Part shown: positions 25,004 through 37,962 of the stretch, in pieces | Position numbering within the stretch: the stretch's first letter is position 1 | How the letters are laid out: each line of letters begins with the position of its first letter | Source: Clarkia xantiana subsp. parviflora | Taxonomy: Eukaryota; Streptophyta; Magnoliopsida; Myrtales; Onagraceae | Assembly (NCBI GenBank): GCA_036873135.1 | Contig: JAPTYO010000001.1 | Coordinates: forward strand, 51,137,774 to 51,201,773 | Reading direction: 5' to 3' | Length of the DNA stretch: 64,000 nucleotides | Made by a program: the position numbers and the translations under genes | The notes under the pieces: model-generated | Told to the model about the DNA's origin: nothing | Seen by the model: only the letters and a program-made list of their open reading frames with translations | Databases searched by the model: none

Positions 25004-25909
25004 TTTTCTACTTAAATAGATGATTTATGTAGTTGTATGGGGTTTTGTTTTCTAAAATGGGTGAACTGTTTGACCCAATTAATTCTAAAAGAGAAGAGTT
25101 TTAAACGGTTTAAAGGTTTGCATAATCAAACCATTCAACCAAAAAAAATAGAGTTTTAGAAGAAAAAATCCATAAACTACGCAAGCCCTATGTACTTATG
25201 TCATCTCGCGCTGCGAGTAGGAACAGCATCTTAATTATCGAAATAATTTAGGTGACGAAATTGTTATTTAACCCAAAAATCTATTTCCAAACACGTTTAA
25301 TAATGCATGTGTTCTCGTAGAATCGTTTAGAAAACATTAATACAAATTGAAACTCATTATAAGAAAATGAAAAGTGTATGCATGTAATGTAAAAGTAACT
25401 AGTATATATCAAAATACGGACTCAAAATACACACCAAACAAGAGACACAAAAAAGTCCACGATAAGATATATATGCTTCCGGTCCCGTACCCCTCGTTGA
25501 AAAGAAAGTCAATGGCATCTATATTGACATGTCCACTCAAGAAAAAAGTTTATGTGCTCTATTTGCCTTTCCTAGCAAATCTATGACGATCATCCACCTA
25601 ATGTTATGGCCCCAATTGGGCAATTATTCATACTACTTCATAAGGAAAGCGAATACAATTCTTTCTACAATTTGACCCATATATACCATTCTTCGCCGAC
25701 TAAGCTAGTTGAGGAAAAACATTTGGCTAACTTATTTAAAGAAAAACACGCACAATTGGACATTTGTCTCGGATTTAATAAAAAAATCACATTAGTTGTG
25801 AAGACAATTACACATTATTAAATTTATCTCATATTCAGCAACTTTTCAAAAGATTCTATTAGTTTGGCCGTAAAACAGTAACTATCCATATTAGTTGAGT
25901 ATGACAGAT

Positions 25910-26400
25910 TACAGTAAAATCGAATTTAGAAGACGTTTAATAAATCTTAAGTAACGCTTTAAAGCATCTTTATGACGCTTAATTAAATGATGAAAACTCA
26001 AGTGTCCCAGCTGATCACCGTCTCCACTAACTTTGTGACGCTTTATGATTTAGTCATCTAATCTACAATATAGGCACACGCTTCCAAACATCTTCTAGTA
26101 TTACATACTAGAGACGTTTTTTTTGCATCTTTTAAATCTAGAGAAGTTACTAAGTTTTGAAGCGTTTCTTAATACTACATACCAATGACGCATTTTGCAT
26201 CATTTTATCATAATATATTAGGGACACATTTTGCGTCCTTCTATCCAGATATATTAAGGATGCATTCTGCGTCTCCTTAACGTCAATCTCAAATTGAGCA
26301 TTTTTAACACATTATTTCTAATTCTCACTTTTTTAAAATGTAAATATAAAATAGAACTTAAGTCATAAAATATTTTCTACATAATATATTAGGGACACAT
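25910..26400. repeat. Imperfect GACGCATTTTGCGTC-type repeats
   Basis: Several degenerate copies of a short quasi-palindromic motif (for example gacgcattttgcatc, gacacattttgcgtcc, taacgctttaaagcatc) are spread over about 490 bases. Such motif arrays resemble subterminal repeats of CACTA-type transposons. No CACTA terminus or transposase was found here, so the family assignment is tentative. Confidence 0.4.
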
Positions 26401-26516
26401 TTTCTAGGGTAAAAATATATTGTTTTCTTTTCTTTCCAAATGGTGTTCCAGTTGGTTCGGCAACGGGACGGGTATCGCCTAATCCGTGCCCGCCCCGCAG
26501 ATTGACATTGGCGACT

Positions 26517-26650
26517 TGTGCCCGCCCCGCACATATCACGGGGCGGGTCTTATATGTTAAAATTTTCCGCAGGTCAATCCGCGGATATGTGCCCGCCCCG
26601 CACATATCATGGGCGGGTCTTATATGTTAAAAATTTACGCAGGTCAATCC
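26517..26650. repeat. Two-copy 71-bp tandem repeat in a GC-rich element
   Basis: The unit begins TGTGCCCGCCCCGCACATATC and contains GGGCGGGTCTTATATGTTAAAA. Copies start at 26517 and 26588. The surrounding block (about 26430-26999) starts near GGTTCGGCAACGGGACGGG and ends GGATCCGTTGCCATCCCT-like on the plus strand. Read from the other strand the end is AGGGATGGCAACGG, a terminus often seen in plant hAT elements. The element assignment is an inference. Confidence 0.5.
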
Positions 26651-27222
26651 GCCCCGCACATATCACAGTATCGCCTGACCTAGGGTTTTATTTTTCCATC
26701 AATTCTGGTATTTAGCAATTGGGCAGTCAACTTATTAGAAGCCCAACATGTAGGGACTTCTGGGTCAAGTAAATTTATTACAAGCACAAAATATCTTATT
26801 AACTCTAATTTGGGCTAGAGACCAGCACGAAGCTCTACTTGTGCAATATATATACATGCTACTGTGGGCCCCGCAACCCTGGACCCGCCCCGCCCTGTGG
26901 TTAAGCAAACCCAAACCCGTCCCACGGAGAACGGGTCGGCGGATCATTAGGTCAAATCGGGGTGGAGCTCCGTAGGTATTCGCGATCCGTTGCCATCCCT
27001 ACTGGTTGGCTTCATGTCTTGTCATCGTCCTTGCATGAATGGGAGATATGAAAATGATCCAACTCTCATTAATGAAATGTCTTTTAGGAGAGACGCTTGT
27101 TTCAACAATATTTGGAACTTCATGTCCATTGACTGTTAGCTGGAATACTAGTATTATCCTCCACACCACTACCAGTCGGCCAGTCCATTGAAAGGGAGTA
27201 TATGTTTCCATATATATAATTA

Positions 27223-27595
27223 GGGTTAAATAGCTAAAAATAAGCTCAATTATAGATAAAGTTACGATTACTCGTCTCAACTAGTTTTTTTTTTTTTTTT
27301 TTTTGTATACAATTCGTTGCTTAGTAGTTTTCTGTTTAAAATCATTGTTAACATTGACAGGATAAAGTTATCTAATCCGCACGTGACATGTCAAAATCAT
27401 GCAAAAAGTATGCCACGTGTAGGTCATGTTATTTTTTCTGTCAAATTGAACGTTGATTTTAGACAAAAAAAAAAAAAAAAAAAATACTAACAAACAAATC
27501 GTACACCCAAGGAAGCTAATCACAAAGAGAAAAAGTTAAGAGAGCTAATTGTTACCAACGTATAGCTGAGGATACTTTTAGGTTATTATTAACTC
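27223..27595. mobile_element. Non-autonomous Mutator-like element, GGGTTAA family (copy 3)
   Basis: 373 bp. Ends GGGTTAA and TTAACTC are inverted with one mismatch, and the flanks are perfect 9-bp duplications ATATAATTA (27214-27222 and 27596-27604). The interior includes a poly(T) run near 27280 and a poly(A) run near 27465 in opposite halves, consistent with a long imperfect inverted repeat. No coding capacity. Confidence 0.75.
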
Positions 27596-27771
27596 ATATA
27601 ATTAAGAAGGATACCAACTGTTGAGCTACTTCAGGCTTAATTAGCTAGCTAGTGTATCGTTGTATTGAAATGAAACCATGTTTGCATTTATATGGAAAGA
27701 ACTTATATAGCAACAACGGTAGCTATCAGTACCAATTCCAGCATTATTTGCTCATCTATAATAATACTGAT

Positions 27772-27800
27772 TTTGGCCAAAAAAAAAAAAATAAATAAAT
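27772..27800 (+). mobile_element. Micro-retroinsertion TTTGGCC-A(n)-(AAAT)n
   Basis: TTTGGCC followed by 13 A and then AAAT repeats, flanked by perfect 12-bp copies of AATAATACTGAT (27760-27771 and 27801-27812). Same inserted motif as at 15895, 48427, 59454 and 63402. Confidence 0.75.
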
Positions 27801-27909
27801 AATAATACTGATCATTACCCCACCCCCATTTGAAAGAAACCTCAACGGCATTGAAATGGGTGTAAATTGATTAAGATGTTGAACCTTTGAATGAACATAT
27901 TAAATTTAA

Positions 27910-28436
27910 TGGTTAATTACTAATAAACTATGTCTGAAGTTTACCTATGCTGAAAGTTGGTATCTGACGTTTAAATTGAGTGTCTCGGGTTTCAATTTGG
28001 TTGAAATTTGGTGTCTCGGTGTAATTACTTTAGAGAGGTCAATCCCGATGAAACCGACTGTCAAATTCGAGCGCTCCCATGCACGCTCACTTCTTGTCAC
28101 CTTGCTAGGACCGTCACCTAAGAAGCTGGCTTCATCCGCGCAAGTAAATCTCGCTCAGTCGTCGATGGAAATCGCTCCTTACCACTCTCTGGAAACATTT
28201 TCTTTTGGATATTCAACTTTTAAGTGAAATTTGACGATTTTGTGAAAAGTAAAGAGTGATGGATTATGATAAGGTGAGTGGGTTGATAAAAAGGATTGAA
28301 ATGAGAGAAAGATGCACAGTGACACCAAATTTAACAAAAATGAAACTTAAGCCTGTCCATTTTAACATTTCAAACTTTAGAAGACACCAACTTTTAACGT
28401 TTGACAAATTCCAGACAGTTTATTAGTAATTAACCC
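27910..28436. mobile_element. Non-autonomous Mutator-like element, GGGTTAA family (copy 4)
   Basis: 527 bp. Left end GGTTAATTACTAATAAACT and right end AGTTTATTAGTAATTAACC are inverted over about 19 bp, with further similarity inside (gtctgaag / ccagac; aaagttggt / accaactttt). Flanks are perfect TAAATTTAA duplications (27901-27909 and 28437-28445). The short frame inside (27976-28227) is not a recognisable protein. Confidence 0.8.
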
Positions 28437-28929
28437 TAAATTTAAAGGATACCTGTCAAAATAACTACGATAAGATGTGATGCATCTAATCTAATCATCG
28501 AAACAGAACATAATAACAATACGACATATATTAGCCAAAATAAACCATACATATATATTCAACAAACGCTAATTAATAATGCCATTGCCACCATTTACCA
28601 CAAATACAGAGACAGGTAAAATGCAGAAGAAGTAAAAGCAAGGGCAAAACGTTGGTTGATATTGATCCGTCTCTATTTATTACTTATATAGCTGTTCTAC
28701 ACTACGTACCCCGACAATGAATACTCCATCCCTCCCATCCCATCCCATATATATGGCCTCCATATATATTTTGAACTCCACGTGGTGCTCGACACGTGTA
28801 CTTTATAACATGTGCGTCACGTCGTCTGCAACAACTATAATGCAGCCAGCAGCTAATACAATTATTACGATACCAATATATATAATCCGGATCCGATAGA
28901 TGATTTAATGTCTGTGTTCATTTATTCAT

Positions 28930-31748
28930 TTATGCGCAAGAGGATGACACGTGGACGAGCCTATTGGTGGATGAGAAGGTTAAGGCTAAGTAGCAGAAAA
29001 AAGCCACGTAGGATAGGATGAGAGAAACCAACTGTCTATTGCAGAAGCTTGGGACTTGATCGCACACCGGGAACCACCCCACCTTTTCCTCCCCGTACCG
29101 GCCGATGTATCCCACGGCGGTAGCTGCGGCACATCCCGACATTGCAAATATCGTCAACACCTGCACTCACACATTCAGGACGATCCTCAGTTAATTAAAA
29201 GAACACTTTTCTTTTTCAAATTTCCGATCTATTTCATTTCTTTGATTATGAATTGTATGTCATCTTCATTTGTTAGCATTTTGTTTAATGGGGAAATTGG
29301 ATAGCTTTATCCCATTTTTTAAAGATATTTGGCAAAGGACCCCACCCCATCTCTCCCTATATCTTTATATTATGTATGGAGTATTTTGCTTTTCTTATTG
29401 ATGAGGAGATAGTGAACAATAGGTGAACGGGTATTAATGTGGTGAGGGGAAGCATTCCTCTTATTCATCTTTCTTTATTGATGATCTAATACTTATGGCC
29501 GATGCCACTTCTAGTAACTGTGATTGCATCCAGTTGGGTCTTAAGTAGTAGATTCAATTTTCCTTCACTTAGAGTGAAATTACTACCTCAACTTTGTTTT
29601 AAATACTTTAACTTAAAAAAAATGTCTACTTCCGAGATAATTCGATCAAATCAAATAGAATGAATCACGTGTCGGCCACATGAGATATTTTTTTGGTTAA
29701 TAAGATTAAATTGGATATTAATACATCGAAATGTCTTTAATTAAATGCTCAATTTCAGATAATAGATATCTCGCTATAATAATATTCAATTTAATTTAAC
29801 TGAAAGACCTTGTCCAATTTCAAAGAAATTATAACAGAATTATTTTCTTGCTTTGCTAAAGAAACAAAATTCGGGTAACAATTTGATGTCGATCAAAATT
29901 TATATAGCGCTTTGATAACCCTAGTAAATAAGTAGTTACCAGATCGTGTAAAAAGAGGAGGAAGTGATTCTTGATGTTGGATTTGGTGCGGCTGAGGAAG
30001 TAAAGTGCGAGCAGTGACAGTATGGAGAATGCACACACTACTGAGTCCACACCCAACAAGAACCTACCATACAATACAAATAAATTTCACGTCATTAATA
30101 CACACAAATAATTATAAACTAGCCCCTTCAATTAATTATTAAGTTGTTGGGGGGAAAAAAATAATGATTAATAAGTCTTGCAAAAGTGTCTTAAAAGTGA
30201 TTGAGGTGACAATTACCGAATTACGGACGTGTCAGTTCACTATGGTAAAACAGCAAATTTAATAAACCTTTTGAATATCTTTTATTTTAACTGTACTGAT
30301 CTCTGTGGATCGATTCTTGAATTATGATTTTGTCTTTTGTTATTACTAGTCAAATGAGATTAATATTTTAAAATAAAATAGAACTAATTGATTATTCTTT
30401 GGTGGTTAATAACCAAATCGCTTCATTAATTCAATTACAAATTAATATTTTTTAATCTGTTAAAATTAGCTACTTGAAATATTAATTTTTAAGTAAATTG
30501 TTATATTTATTATAATTTCCGTTAAATTTGACGGAAACGTCACAAAGCGTGGGCCTTCGAGATCTTCTAATGTGTATCCAACATAGATTTGTCAAGAAAT
30601 TGAAAGCGTTGCGGTAAAATACTTTCATTTGGGCCCTCAATTGAAAGACACTGTTCGAATTAGGTGAATATCCAAGTGAGCGTCCAATTGAAGGTATTTC
30701 ACCGGTCCTTTCAATTTATTGTCGTATCTATCTTGCGTACACATTAAAAGAATTCACTAGCCGGAAAATGCTATTTTCTATCCAATTTAACGAAAATTAC
30801 AACAAATGTATGAATTTTCTCAGCAATTGGAAGTTCAAATAGCTAATTTTAAAAAGTTAAAGTTTGGATAACAATTTGTAATTGAGTTAAAATTAATGTA
30901 TCGATTTAGTTATAATAATCCCTAATTAATAAATACTCTAGCTTAACTATTTCGAGCTTAGTTGATTTTTTTTTCCTCGTATGGTGTCCTAAAGTCTCTA
31001 TTAGCTAGGACAACAACACTCCTAACTAGTTTATTCTGCGTTTAGAATAATCATAAACACACACACCAAAGACAGTTCCTAATAAGTAAAGTGTTAAGTA
31101 TAAATATGTTTTCACTCCTAAAACTCTGGTAAGTTATGAATTAGAGATTTATAATAAATGAGGGAGTATAACTAAACCGCTATACCTTGTTATATGATTT
31201 AGTTGAACTTAATAATGACCACTGAACCGTAACCTAACCTTTTTACTCTAAATAAATAAGTAGGTAAGAAAGTGTTTATAGGAAACAAATTCACATGGAC
31301 AGAAACTGTTACTGCTTAAAATACAACAATTCTGCTAAAAAAATAGTAGAGCACAAAAAAAAGTTAATATTAAATAGTAGTTAATTATTGTGTGATTATT
31401 AATTAATTTAAAAAATGCAGAGGGTGTATTAATATAAGTGTTAATGAATGAATGAATGAATTACCTGTAGGAAGAGCAGTAACTGTACTTAGCTACGAAT
31501 GTGATGCCATACAAGACAACCGACACTTTGCTGGTAAGCATGAGGATGATAGCCACCACAGAAGAGAGAAGAGCTAGAGCTCTGAGCGTGGATTGAGCCA
31601 CGAAGAAGCTTCGTGTGTGGGAGTGGTAGAGCATTTTGGCAAAATTAGAATTATTGGTATGCTTCTCCTCCTCCTCATGGATTGAGGAGCTGGATACAAC
31701 CATACTAGTCTTCTCTTGCTTGTCAGTCGCTGCACACTCCATTTTCAT
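28930..31748 (-). CDS. CASP-like membrane protein (CASPL, MARVEL-type)
   Basis: Three minus-strand exons (31748-31465, 30063-29940, 29160-28930) join in frame to 212 aa. After a variable Ser/Glu-rich N-terminus there are four membrane segments: FFVAQSTLRALALLSSVVAIILML, VDSVVCAFSILSLLALYFLS, HDLVLTIFAMSGCAAATAVGYIG and LVSLILSYVAFFCYLALTF. The Arg in the first segment and the Asp at the start of the third are the conserved charged residues of the CASP/CASPL family. SKVSVVLYGITFVAKYSY is the family-like first extracellular loop. VGWFPVCDQVPSFCNR forms the second loop. CASPLs form plasma-membrane scaffolds; CASPs proper organise the Casparian strip, while many CASPLs have no settled role. An alternative start two codons later (31742) is possible. 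No damage seen. Confidence 0.93.
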
Positions 31749-31800
31749 ACTCTTTTTTCTTTCTTCTCCAAATATCTATCTATCCTATTCCTATGGGGAA

Positions 31801-31819
31801 GAGAGAGAGAGAGAGAGAG
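31801..31819. repeat. (GA)n microsatellite in CASPL 5' region
   Basis: A run of GA dinucleotides about 50-70 bases upstream of the CASPL start (CT-rich on the coding strand), probably in its 5' UTR. A TATTTAAA on the minus strand at 31880-31873 could serve as its TATA box. Confidence 0.7.
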
Positions 31820-32148
31820 TGTGGTAGCCGAGGGGGTTAAATTTGCAGCAGAGTATTGTATTGGTGGAGCGGTTTAAATAGATAGAGATGGAGAGCTAAA
31901 TAAAGAAATAAATTGTAGAGGGATGGATGGAGTGTAATTAATTGAGTCCTAGCTAGCTAGCTTTGTCTGGTCATCTCTGGTTGGTTTCTGGCGATTTCAT
32001 AAAGCTTCTTGCCGTCACACCCATGCATGGTTAGGATTCCGGATCTTTCTTAATTATATTTATTATACTAATACTAATTTTAATTGTGTCAAAATAAAAT
32101 GGTAATCTCAAACCGATGCATTAACCACCCACCGCATAATTTATTCAT

Positions 32149-34515
32149 GAATAATTTTTTTTTTTTTTGCTTAAAGGACAAATTTTATTATAACTTCGAA
32201 CGCTTACGGAAGTTCATACGTACAATCCAAAAGTAAAATAGACATTAGAGGAAATGGGCTGAATAGCTCAATTAATGGAGGACATTTTCTTTCTGGTTTG
32301 TATAGTAATCAGTTCGCGAATCGATTCGCGCTTCGTTGTACAAAGCTCCACCGGAGAACTAAGATTCTCTTGACCAAGTCCTGAATATTACATAAGACGT
32401 TCTCGAGTTTCCAATAGATTGCCTTATTAATGCCACATAGTTGATCGGTTACCACCTCCGAGTCGGATTCCATATCACATTATTCCATTTCTGTTGGGCC
32501 GCCATTTCCACACTGAGACGGATCGCCAACGCTTCCAAAGAATCGACAGGGTCTCTCTCTTACCTGAATGGGTCTGTCAATTATCTGGCCCATTAAGTCC
32601 CGAGCTACTGCATCAACACACCCTCCGGTTGTTAACTTATCCCAACAAGCATCCACATTAATTTTGACCCGGCCTATGTCTGACTTGGACCTGCACTGTA
32701 CTTGTGGACCTGTTCTTCTAGTTGGATCTGCTGGTGGGCTTTTGAGAATTTTTACCCGGTTAGTGTTCATCACTTCCATTTGTAGGCGAGATACACGAGA
32801 GAGCACTACTGTCGAGTCTGGTTGGCTAGTAACTGGCACGACATATTTTTCTCCAGAGTTCCCAAGCCACAATGCTGAAACAGATGAGCATCTCATCCCC
32901 ATCGGTCAGCTGACTTGTTTACTCAATTACTTCCTGCAGCCACTCAACCGATGTGAGGTCTTGTCTCAGCTCAAGTCTGATCCCATACATGCAAACCAAA
33001 TCAGCAGAGTCAAATTGCATTTTAAAAGTTCGTGATTAACAATTTCAGCCGATCTGCAGAAATGGCATATCGATTCCAGCAACACTCGTCTCTGTTCCAG
33101 CACAGAAAATACAGGTAAGCTCCTCAAGCAAATTTTCCTCAAAAACAATTTGATTTTGGGAAGAGATTTGAGACCTCAGATAGCTTTCCAAGTTCTAGAA
33201 GTAATAACAGTAAAGGAAGAGGGTTATTGTTGTACTAAACCTGTCTAAGCTGAGCGTAGGTGATTGTAGACTGATTTTGGTGTCGCCTCCCTTGTCTTAC
33301 TTAAGGGCCAAATCAATTTATCTGATTGATTAGTCAATTCTCGGCGTGATATGACGAGTTGCTGTTCTTTCCTCCTTCCTCGGTCAATGATTGATAATTT
33401 TTAGTTGTCATTCCTCATTATGATCATCTATTAGCTGCGCCACCATGAAATTATGTCATCCTGCTTATCACCATCTACTTGCATTCGATGTCCAACCAAT
33501 CCTGGGATACATGGAACGTGAAATCCCCTTATAGACTGACCATTCCCCACGCTTCAACAACCATCAATTAGACGCACCTCACACCCCGTCAAAATGCTGG
33601 ACCAACCCCATGATAACCTCGCCCCCTTCCTTGCTTGTAGAAAAGTACAATTCGGGAAATAAATTCCTTTGAGTACCTTAACACAAAAAGCTGAAGGATT
33701 GTTTTGGATTCTCCACGTCGTTTTAGTTAGCATAGACATATGAAAAATATGGAGATCCTTGAAACTCATTCCACCAACGGCCTTTGCAAGATTTATATGA
33801 TCCTAACTTATCCAATTAATCTTCATTTCCTCTCATTGCTGCCCCCACGAAAACCTTGCAATTAAGTTGTTAACCTCATTGCACCAAGTTATTGGTAGCT
33901 GAAAAAGACTCATGATATAGGTAGAAATTTCCATGACCACAACTTTGATAATAATCTTCTTTCCGGCCTGATTAAGGAGCAAACTCTTCCAACATTGGAG
34001 CTTATTCACGGTCATTCTCCACCTCCTGATTCCCAATTCTCTTTCAATTTCAACTAGTGTTAGTATCAGATGTTGTGTTAGAGTTGGAAAAAATGCACGA
34101 CTTTGAAGTATTGATGCCTTGACCCGAGGTAGCACTATATCGATCAAAAATCAAGCGCATATTGTGAGCATTATTGGCAGTAGCCCTAATAAGAAATAGA
34201 GAGTCGTCCGCAAAGAATAAGTGACTAATAATAGGGCAATTCTTCTTGATCCGCACCCCTTCTAACTGCTTCAAATCCACAACCTGCATTACTTTTCTTG
34301 ATAAAACATCAACAATCAAGATAAATAAATAAGGCGAAAGTGGATCTCCTTGTCAAATGCCCCTACTTGGACGAAAAGGAGCATATTTTTTTTCACATTG
34401 ACTACTGCCCTGTATTGAACTTTAGACACACACACTCATTAACAATATGGATCCACCTCTCCCCGAATCTCAATTCATTCGTATTTCAAAACACTTACAA
34501 TTATAACAAAATAAA
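32149..34515 (-). pseudogene. 5'-truncated, decayed LINE (RT plus RNase H)
   Basis: On the minus strand the order is reverse transcriptase pieces (GDPLSPYLFI near 34350, HLFFADDSLF near 34220, the RT tail ending ARFSWGQQ near 33835), a zinc-binding CHFCRSAEIVNHELLKC (near 33080), and RNase H pieces (RVKINVDACWD near 32660, LRWSFVQRSANRFAN near 32330). This is the domain order of RNase H-bearing plant LINEs. Multiple stops and frameshifts make it dead, and it starts inside the RT domain. A T run at 32154-32168 marks the poly(A) tail. AATTTATTCAT at 32138-32148 and 34516-34526 is a candidate target-site duplication, although a short stretch separates it from the T run. Confidence 0.8.
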
Positions 34516-34526
34516 AATTTATTCAT

Positions 34527-35770
34527 ATTCTGAAAGATGCTAATTTATATAATATAACATATCAAATTCATTACATAAATAATACCAATACACTATATAA
34601 AATTCAATTTAAAAGATATTTATTTAAAATACAACAATATCCAAATAGCTAAAAATTCTCAGGAAACACAAACTCTCTATAATAAATGTATTCTCATATC
34701 TTCGGATGCGGACACAAATCGAGCCCGTCGAAAACTTGCGGAGATAGGTCGAATAGAAGTGGGAGAGGGGTTCTTTGGTCGTCTTACGCTTGGAGGCGCA
34801 TAATTTTGAGGTAAATACTTTAATATATTTTTTCTTATATTTTTTTTCTTAAAGTTTTGTATAATTTTATTTCATTGAATCTTCAATTTTTTTTATCAAA
34901 TCTCATGTGGAGAACACATTGCTTATATATTTATCTATATATTATTTTCCTATGTGGGAGGAGCTTAACATCTAGTTACATATACTAAGGAAAAATAATA
35001 TTTTTAGGAGGCTTAACTATCCACCTTGATTATAGATTCTCAATTAATTTATTATTATTATTAATATAATATTTTATTTGGAGCCTCAACTCTTCAAAAT
35101 GTGACTTATTAATCAGTCATAACAAGATTCACCTAGTTAAAGATTCGCTCTGGCTAGACTCATGCTCTACATGATCACCTGGTCCATGAGACCATTTATA
35201 TCATGAATTTTTTATCAGGGCGATCTCTCTGACTCAGTCATCTGAGCCATGAATGATTTTGAGTGTTGATCGACTAGGGTGAGTCATGGGGGCTCACTTA
35301 TATCCGGACTCGTCCCAAACATAGTCTCCCAGACATGTATATAAGAAGAGCCCATTCCTAGGTAAATCGAGTTACGTATGACTGATAATTAAGTCAAATT
35401 TCAAATAGTTAAAGCTCTATTTTTTTTTTTTTATATAAATAAAGCTCATAAAAGTCCCATTCTGATATTTGAAACTTCTAAAATGCATTTTTCTCATATA
35501 CAATGTTTACAAACTAGTCACATTCTGATATTTGAACTTAAAGTCAATTTATAGAAGACTCATTATTAGTCCTTTTATTATGAGTTTTTGTCTAGCCACC
35601 TAGTTAAGTTAGAACTGATATTTGTAAATATCGATTTTTAGTACCCATACCAACTACTAACAAGTATATATATAGCAAATTAAATGTTTAGATAATTTTT
35701 ATCTTTATCACCACAAATGACTATGTGTAGCAGTGCCCAATGTATTATTGATCTTGATATCAAGGTCTAA
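34527..35770. other. Spacer without recognised gene
   Basis: AT-rich sequence with no supportable frame or repeat terminus, running from the LINE to the first of two abutting MITEs. Confidence 0.5.
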
Positions 35771-36531
35771 GAGCATTTCCAATGGTAAAAGACATTTTGA
35801 AGGACATTTGCCGCCACATCAGCGCCATGTAGACTATGTGTCATAGAAGAGAGAGAAAAATGAATTTTGTCCAAAGTCCTCACAATGTGCAAAATCCATT
35901 TTGGACACATTAGGCAAGCCATTTTGGATCTATATGGTTTTTATATGATTTAAATAAATAAAATATATTTAATTTTAATTTACTTTTTAATCAACTAATT
36001 ATATTATCATACATACAAATAAATATTTTATCCAAGTAATTATCTATGAAATATATAAAAAAAATACATAATTTAAATCATTAATAATATTATAAAATAG
36101 AAAATTTCATTGTATTAAATTTTTTATTAAATAATTAAGCTACATCATTTATCGCTCATAGTAAACTTAAACGGAATTTGCACGAGTATTATGAAATTGT
36201 CAAATATGTTCGATCAAGTCTTCTTGTAGTTGTCGATGTGTCTGTTTATTACGAAGTTGGATATTATTTTTGATATACCTCTCATAGTCACAATAATATA
36301 TAACATTTTATACACTACAAACATTTTATTATTATTTGTAAGTCATTTATATTTTTGTTAAAAATAAATAAATAAATTAAATGTCTTGGAAACACAAATG
36401 TCCTAATGACAACTTAGAGGAAAGAGAAAAAAAATTATGGAGGGACAATTAGTGGTGTGGACAAAAATTGTCCTTGCCTCTCACATCCACATAAGCAAAT
36501 GTCTTGCAAAATTTGCCCATTGAAAGTGCTC
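35771..36531. mobile_element. Tourist/Harbinger-like MITE, second family (761 bp)
   Basis: Ends GAGCATTTCCAATGG and CCATTGAAAGTGCTC are inverted with one mismatch. TAA flanks both sides (35768-35770 and 36532-36534). The interior is AT-rich and shows no long frame. It is directly followed by another MITE that shares the right-hand TAA. Confidence 0.8.
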
Positions 36532-36534
36532 TAA

Positions 36535-36951
36535 GAGCATCCACAATGGTTTTACATAAATTGTATTGTTTAAAGTTGCCACGTAGACATTTATGTACAC
36601 TTTAAGTAATACGTAAATTTAAGACACACGTAAAAAATATTTTCTCTGCAATCGTATTACTTAAACATATTACTTAAATATATTTTATTATTAAATTTTC
36701 CAACAACCACCAATAAGATATTAGCATTAATTATAAAATGAATTAATTTATAATAAAAAATTGGTTACGTAATACATAGTGCATTACTTAAATTTAAGGA
36801 ATGTTTTATGTAAAAACATAAATTTACGTGTGGGTCCCATCTTTAAGGAATGCTATGTAAAACCACTGTAAATAGTTTTTGTTGCTTTACTTAAATAAAT
36901 ATGTAGGACCCACGTTTACGTAACCTTTACGTAATACCATTGTGGATGCTC
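36535..36951. mobile_element. Tourist/Harbinger-like MITE, copy B
   Basis: A 417-bp copy nearly identical to 3753-4169, with perfect terminal inverted repeats GAGCATCCACAATGG / CCATTGTGGATGCTC and TAA on both sides. It abuts the 761-bp MITE, with one TAA shared between them. Confidence 0.88.
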
Positions 36952-37356
36952 TAAGAATGATAAGTGTCAATTTTACCATCAAATCGTCAATCAAGTGAAG
37001 AAATCAGCGGAAACGCGTAGATGTTGACTAGAAAAGGCCTGACGTGATAATAAATGAGGTCGCCTTCCAAACTATACGAAATCAATATTGGTTGGAGCAC
37101 AAGTAGCTAGCTAGATAAATGAGAATCCAGATCGCCAATGCAATTTTTTATACAAAAACAAAAACCACTAGCTAGGTACGTAGCTAATCATTGGAATTTG
37201 CGAGAGGTGATCAGATCTCTTTTAGCTTGCAACGCACATTGCCATGTTATTTTACGTACGTATTTACCAAATCAACCACAACTGAGCTAGTAACCCATGC
37301 TCTATATATATATATATGATCCAAAAATGAGATGAGTTCACGCTCATTGTTTTATT

Positions 37357-37962
37357 GGTTAAAGGTACTTTTGATACAACATGTTTGACCGAATGTGGCT
37401 TTAATACTGGATGTTTAGTTTTGTATACTTTTGATAACAAACGTTTGAAAAAATGTGGCTTTTGGTACATCCGTTAGTTGGCCGTTTGTTTTGGTCGTTA
37501 AATGACATGTGCAAGTCACGTGATCGACTTTAAACTTTTAATTTTGTTCAGTTTAGTCCCTCAAATATATTCCTAACTTTTATTTTGTTTAACTTAGTCA
37601 TAACACTTCAAAATCGGACCCAATTAAACCAATCGAATTCAATTGACATAGCCCCATTTGGGTCAAATTTACTCAATTGGAGATAGGTCCCAACTGGGTT
37701 CGATTTTGAAGTTTTAGGACTAAATTAAACAAAATAAAAGTTATGAATATATTTGAGGGACTAAACTGAACAAAATTAAAAAGTTTAGAGTCGATCACGT
37801 GACTTGCACATGTCATTTAACGGCTAAAACTAACGGCCAACCAACGGATGTACCAAAAGCCACATTTTTTCAAACGTTTGGTACCAAAAGTATACAAAAT
37901 TAAATATCCAATACTAAAAGCCACATTCGGTCAAACATGTGGTATAAAAAGTGCCTTTAACC
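37357..37962. mobile_element. Long-TIR Mutator-like foldback element, GGGTTAA family (copy 5)
   Basis: 606 bp that is close to a single palindrome. The left half (GGTTAAAGGTACTTTTGATA, ATGTTTGACCGAATGTGGC, ACATGTGCAAGTCACGTGATC, TTTAGTCCCTCAAATATATT) reappears inverted in the right half, ending in CCTTTAACC. Flanks TTGTTTTATT (37347-37356 and 37963-37972) are perfect duplications of 9-10 bp. No coding capacity. Confidence 0.85.

Larger units (their letters stand above)
22813..28929. other. 6-kb repeat-rich spacer
   Basis: No gene supported. It holds the TRAP-beta promoter side, a 19-bp direct repeat (23513-23531 and 23717-23735), an hAT-like MITE, a GC-rich tandem repeat, two GGGTTAA-type elements and a micro-insertion, all listed separately. 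Short frames here are not supported by codon pattern or homology. Confidence 0.55.

Noticed and set aside
32568..33035. 155-aa plus-strand frame
   Set aside because: It lies antisense to LINE RNase H and linker remnants readable on the minus strand; no recognisable domain.
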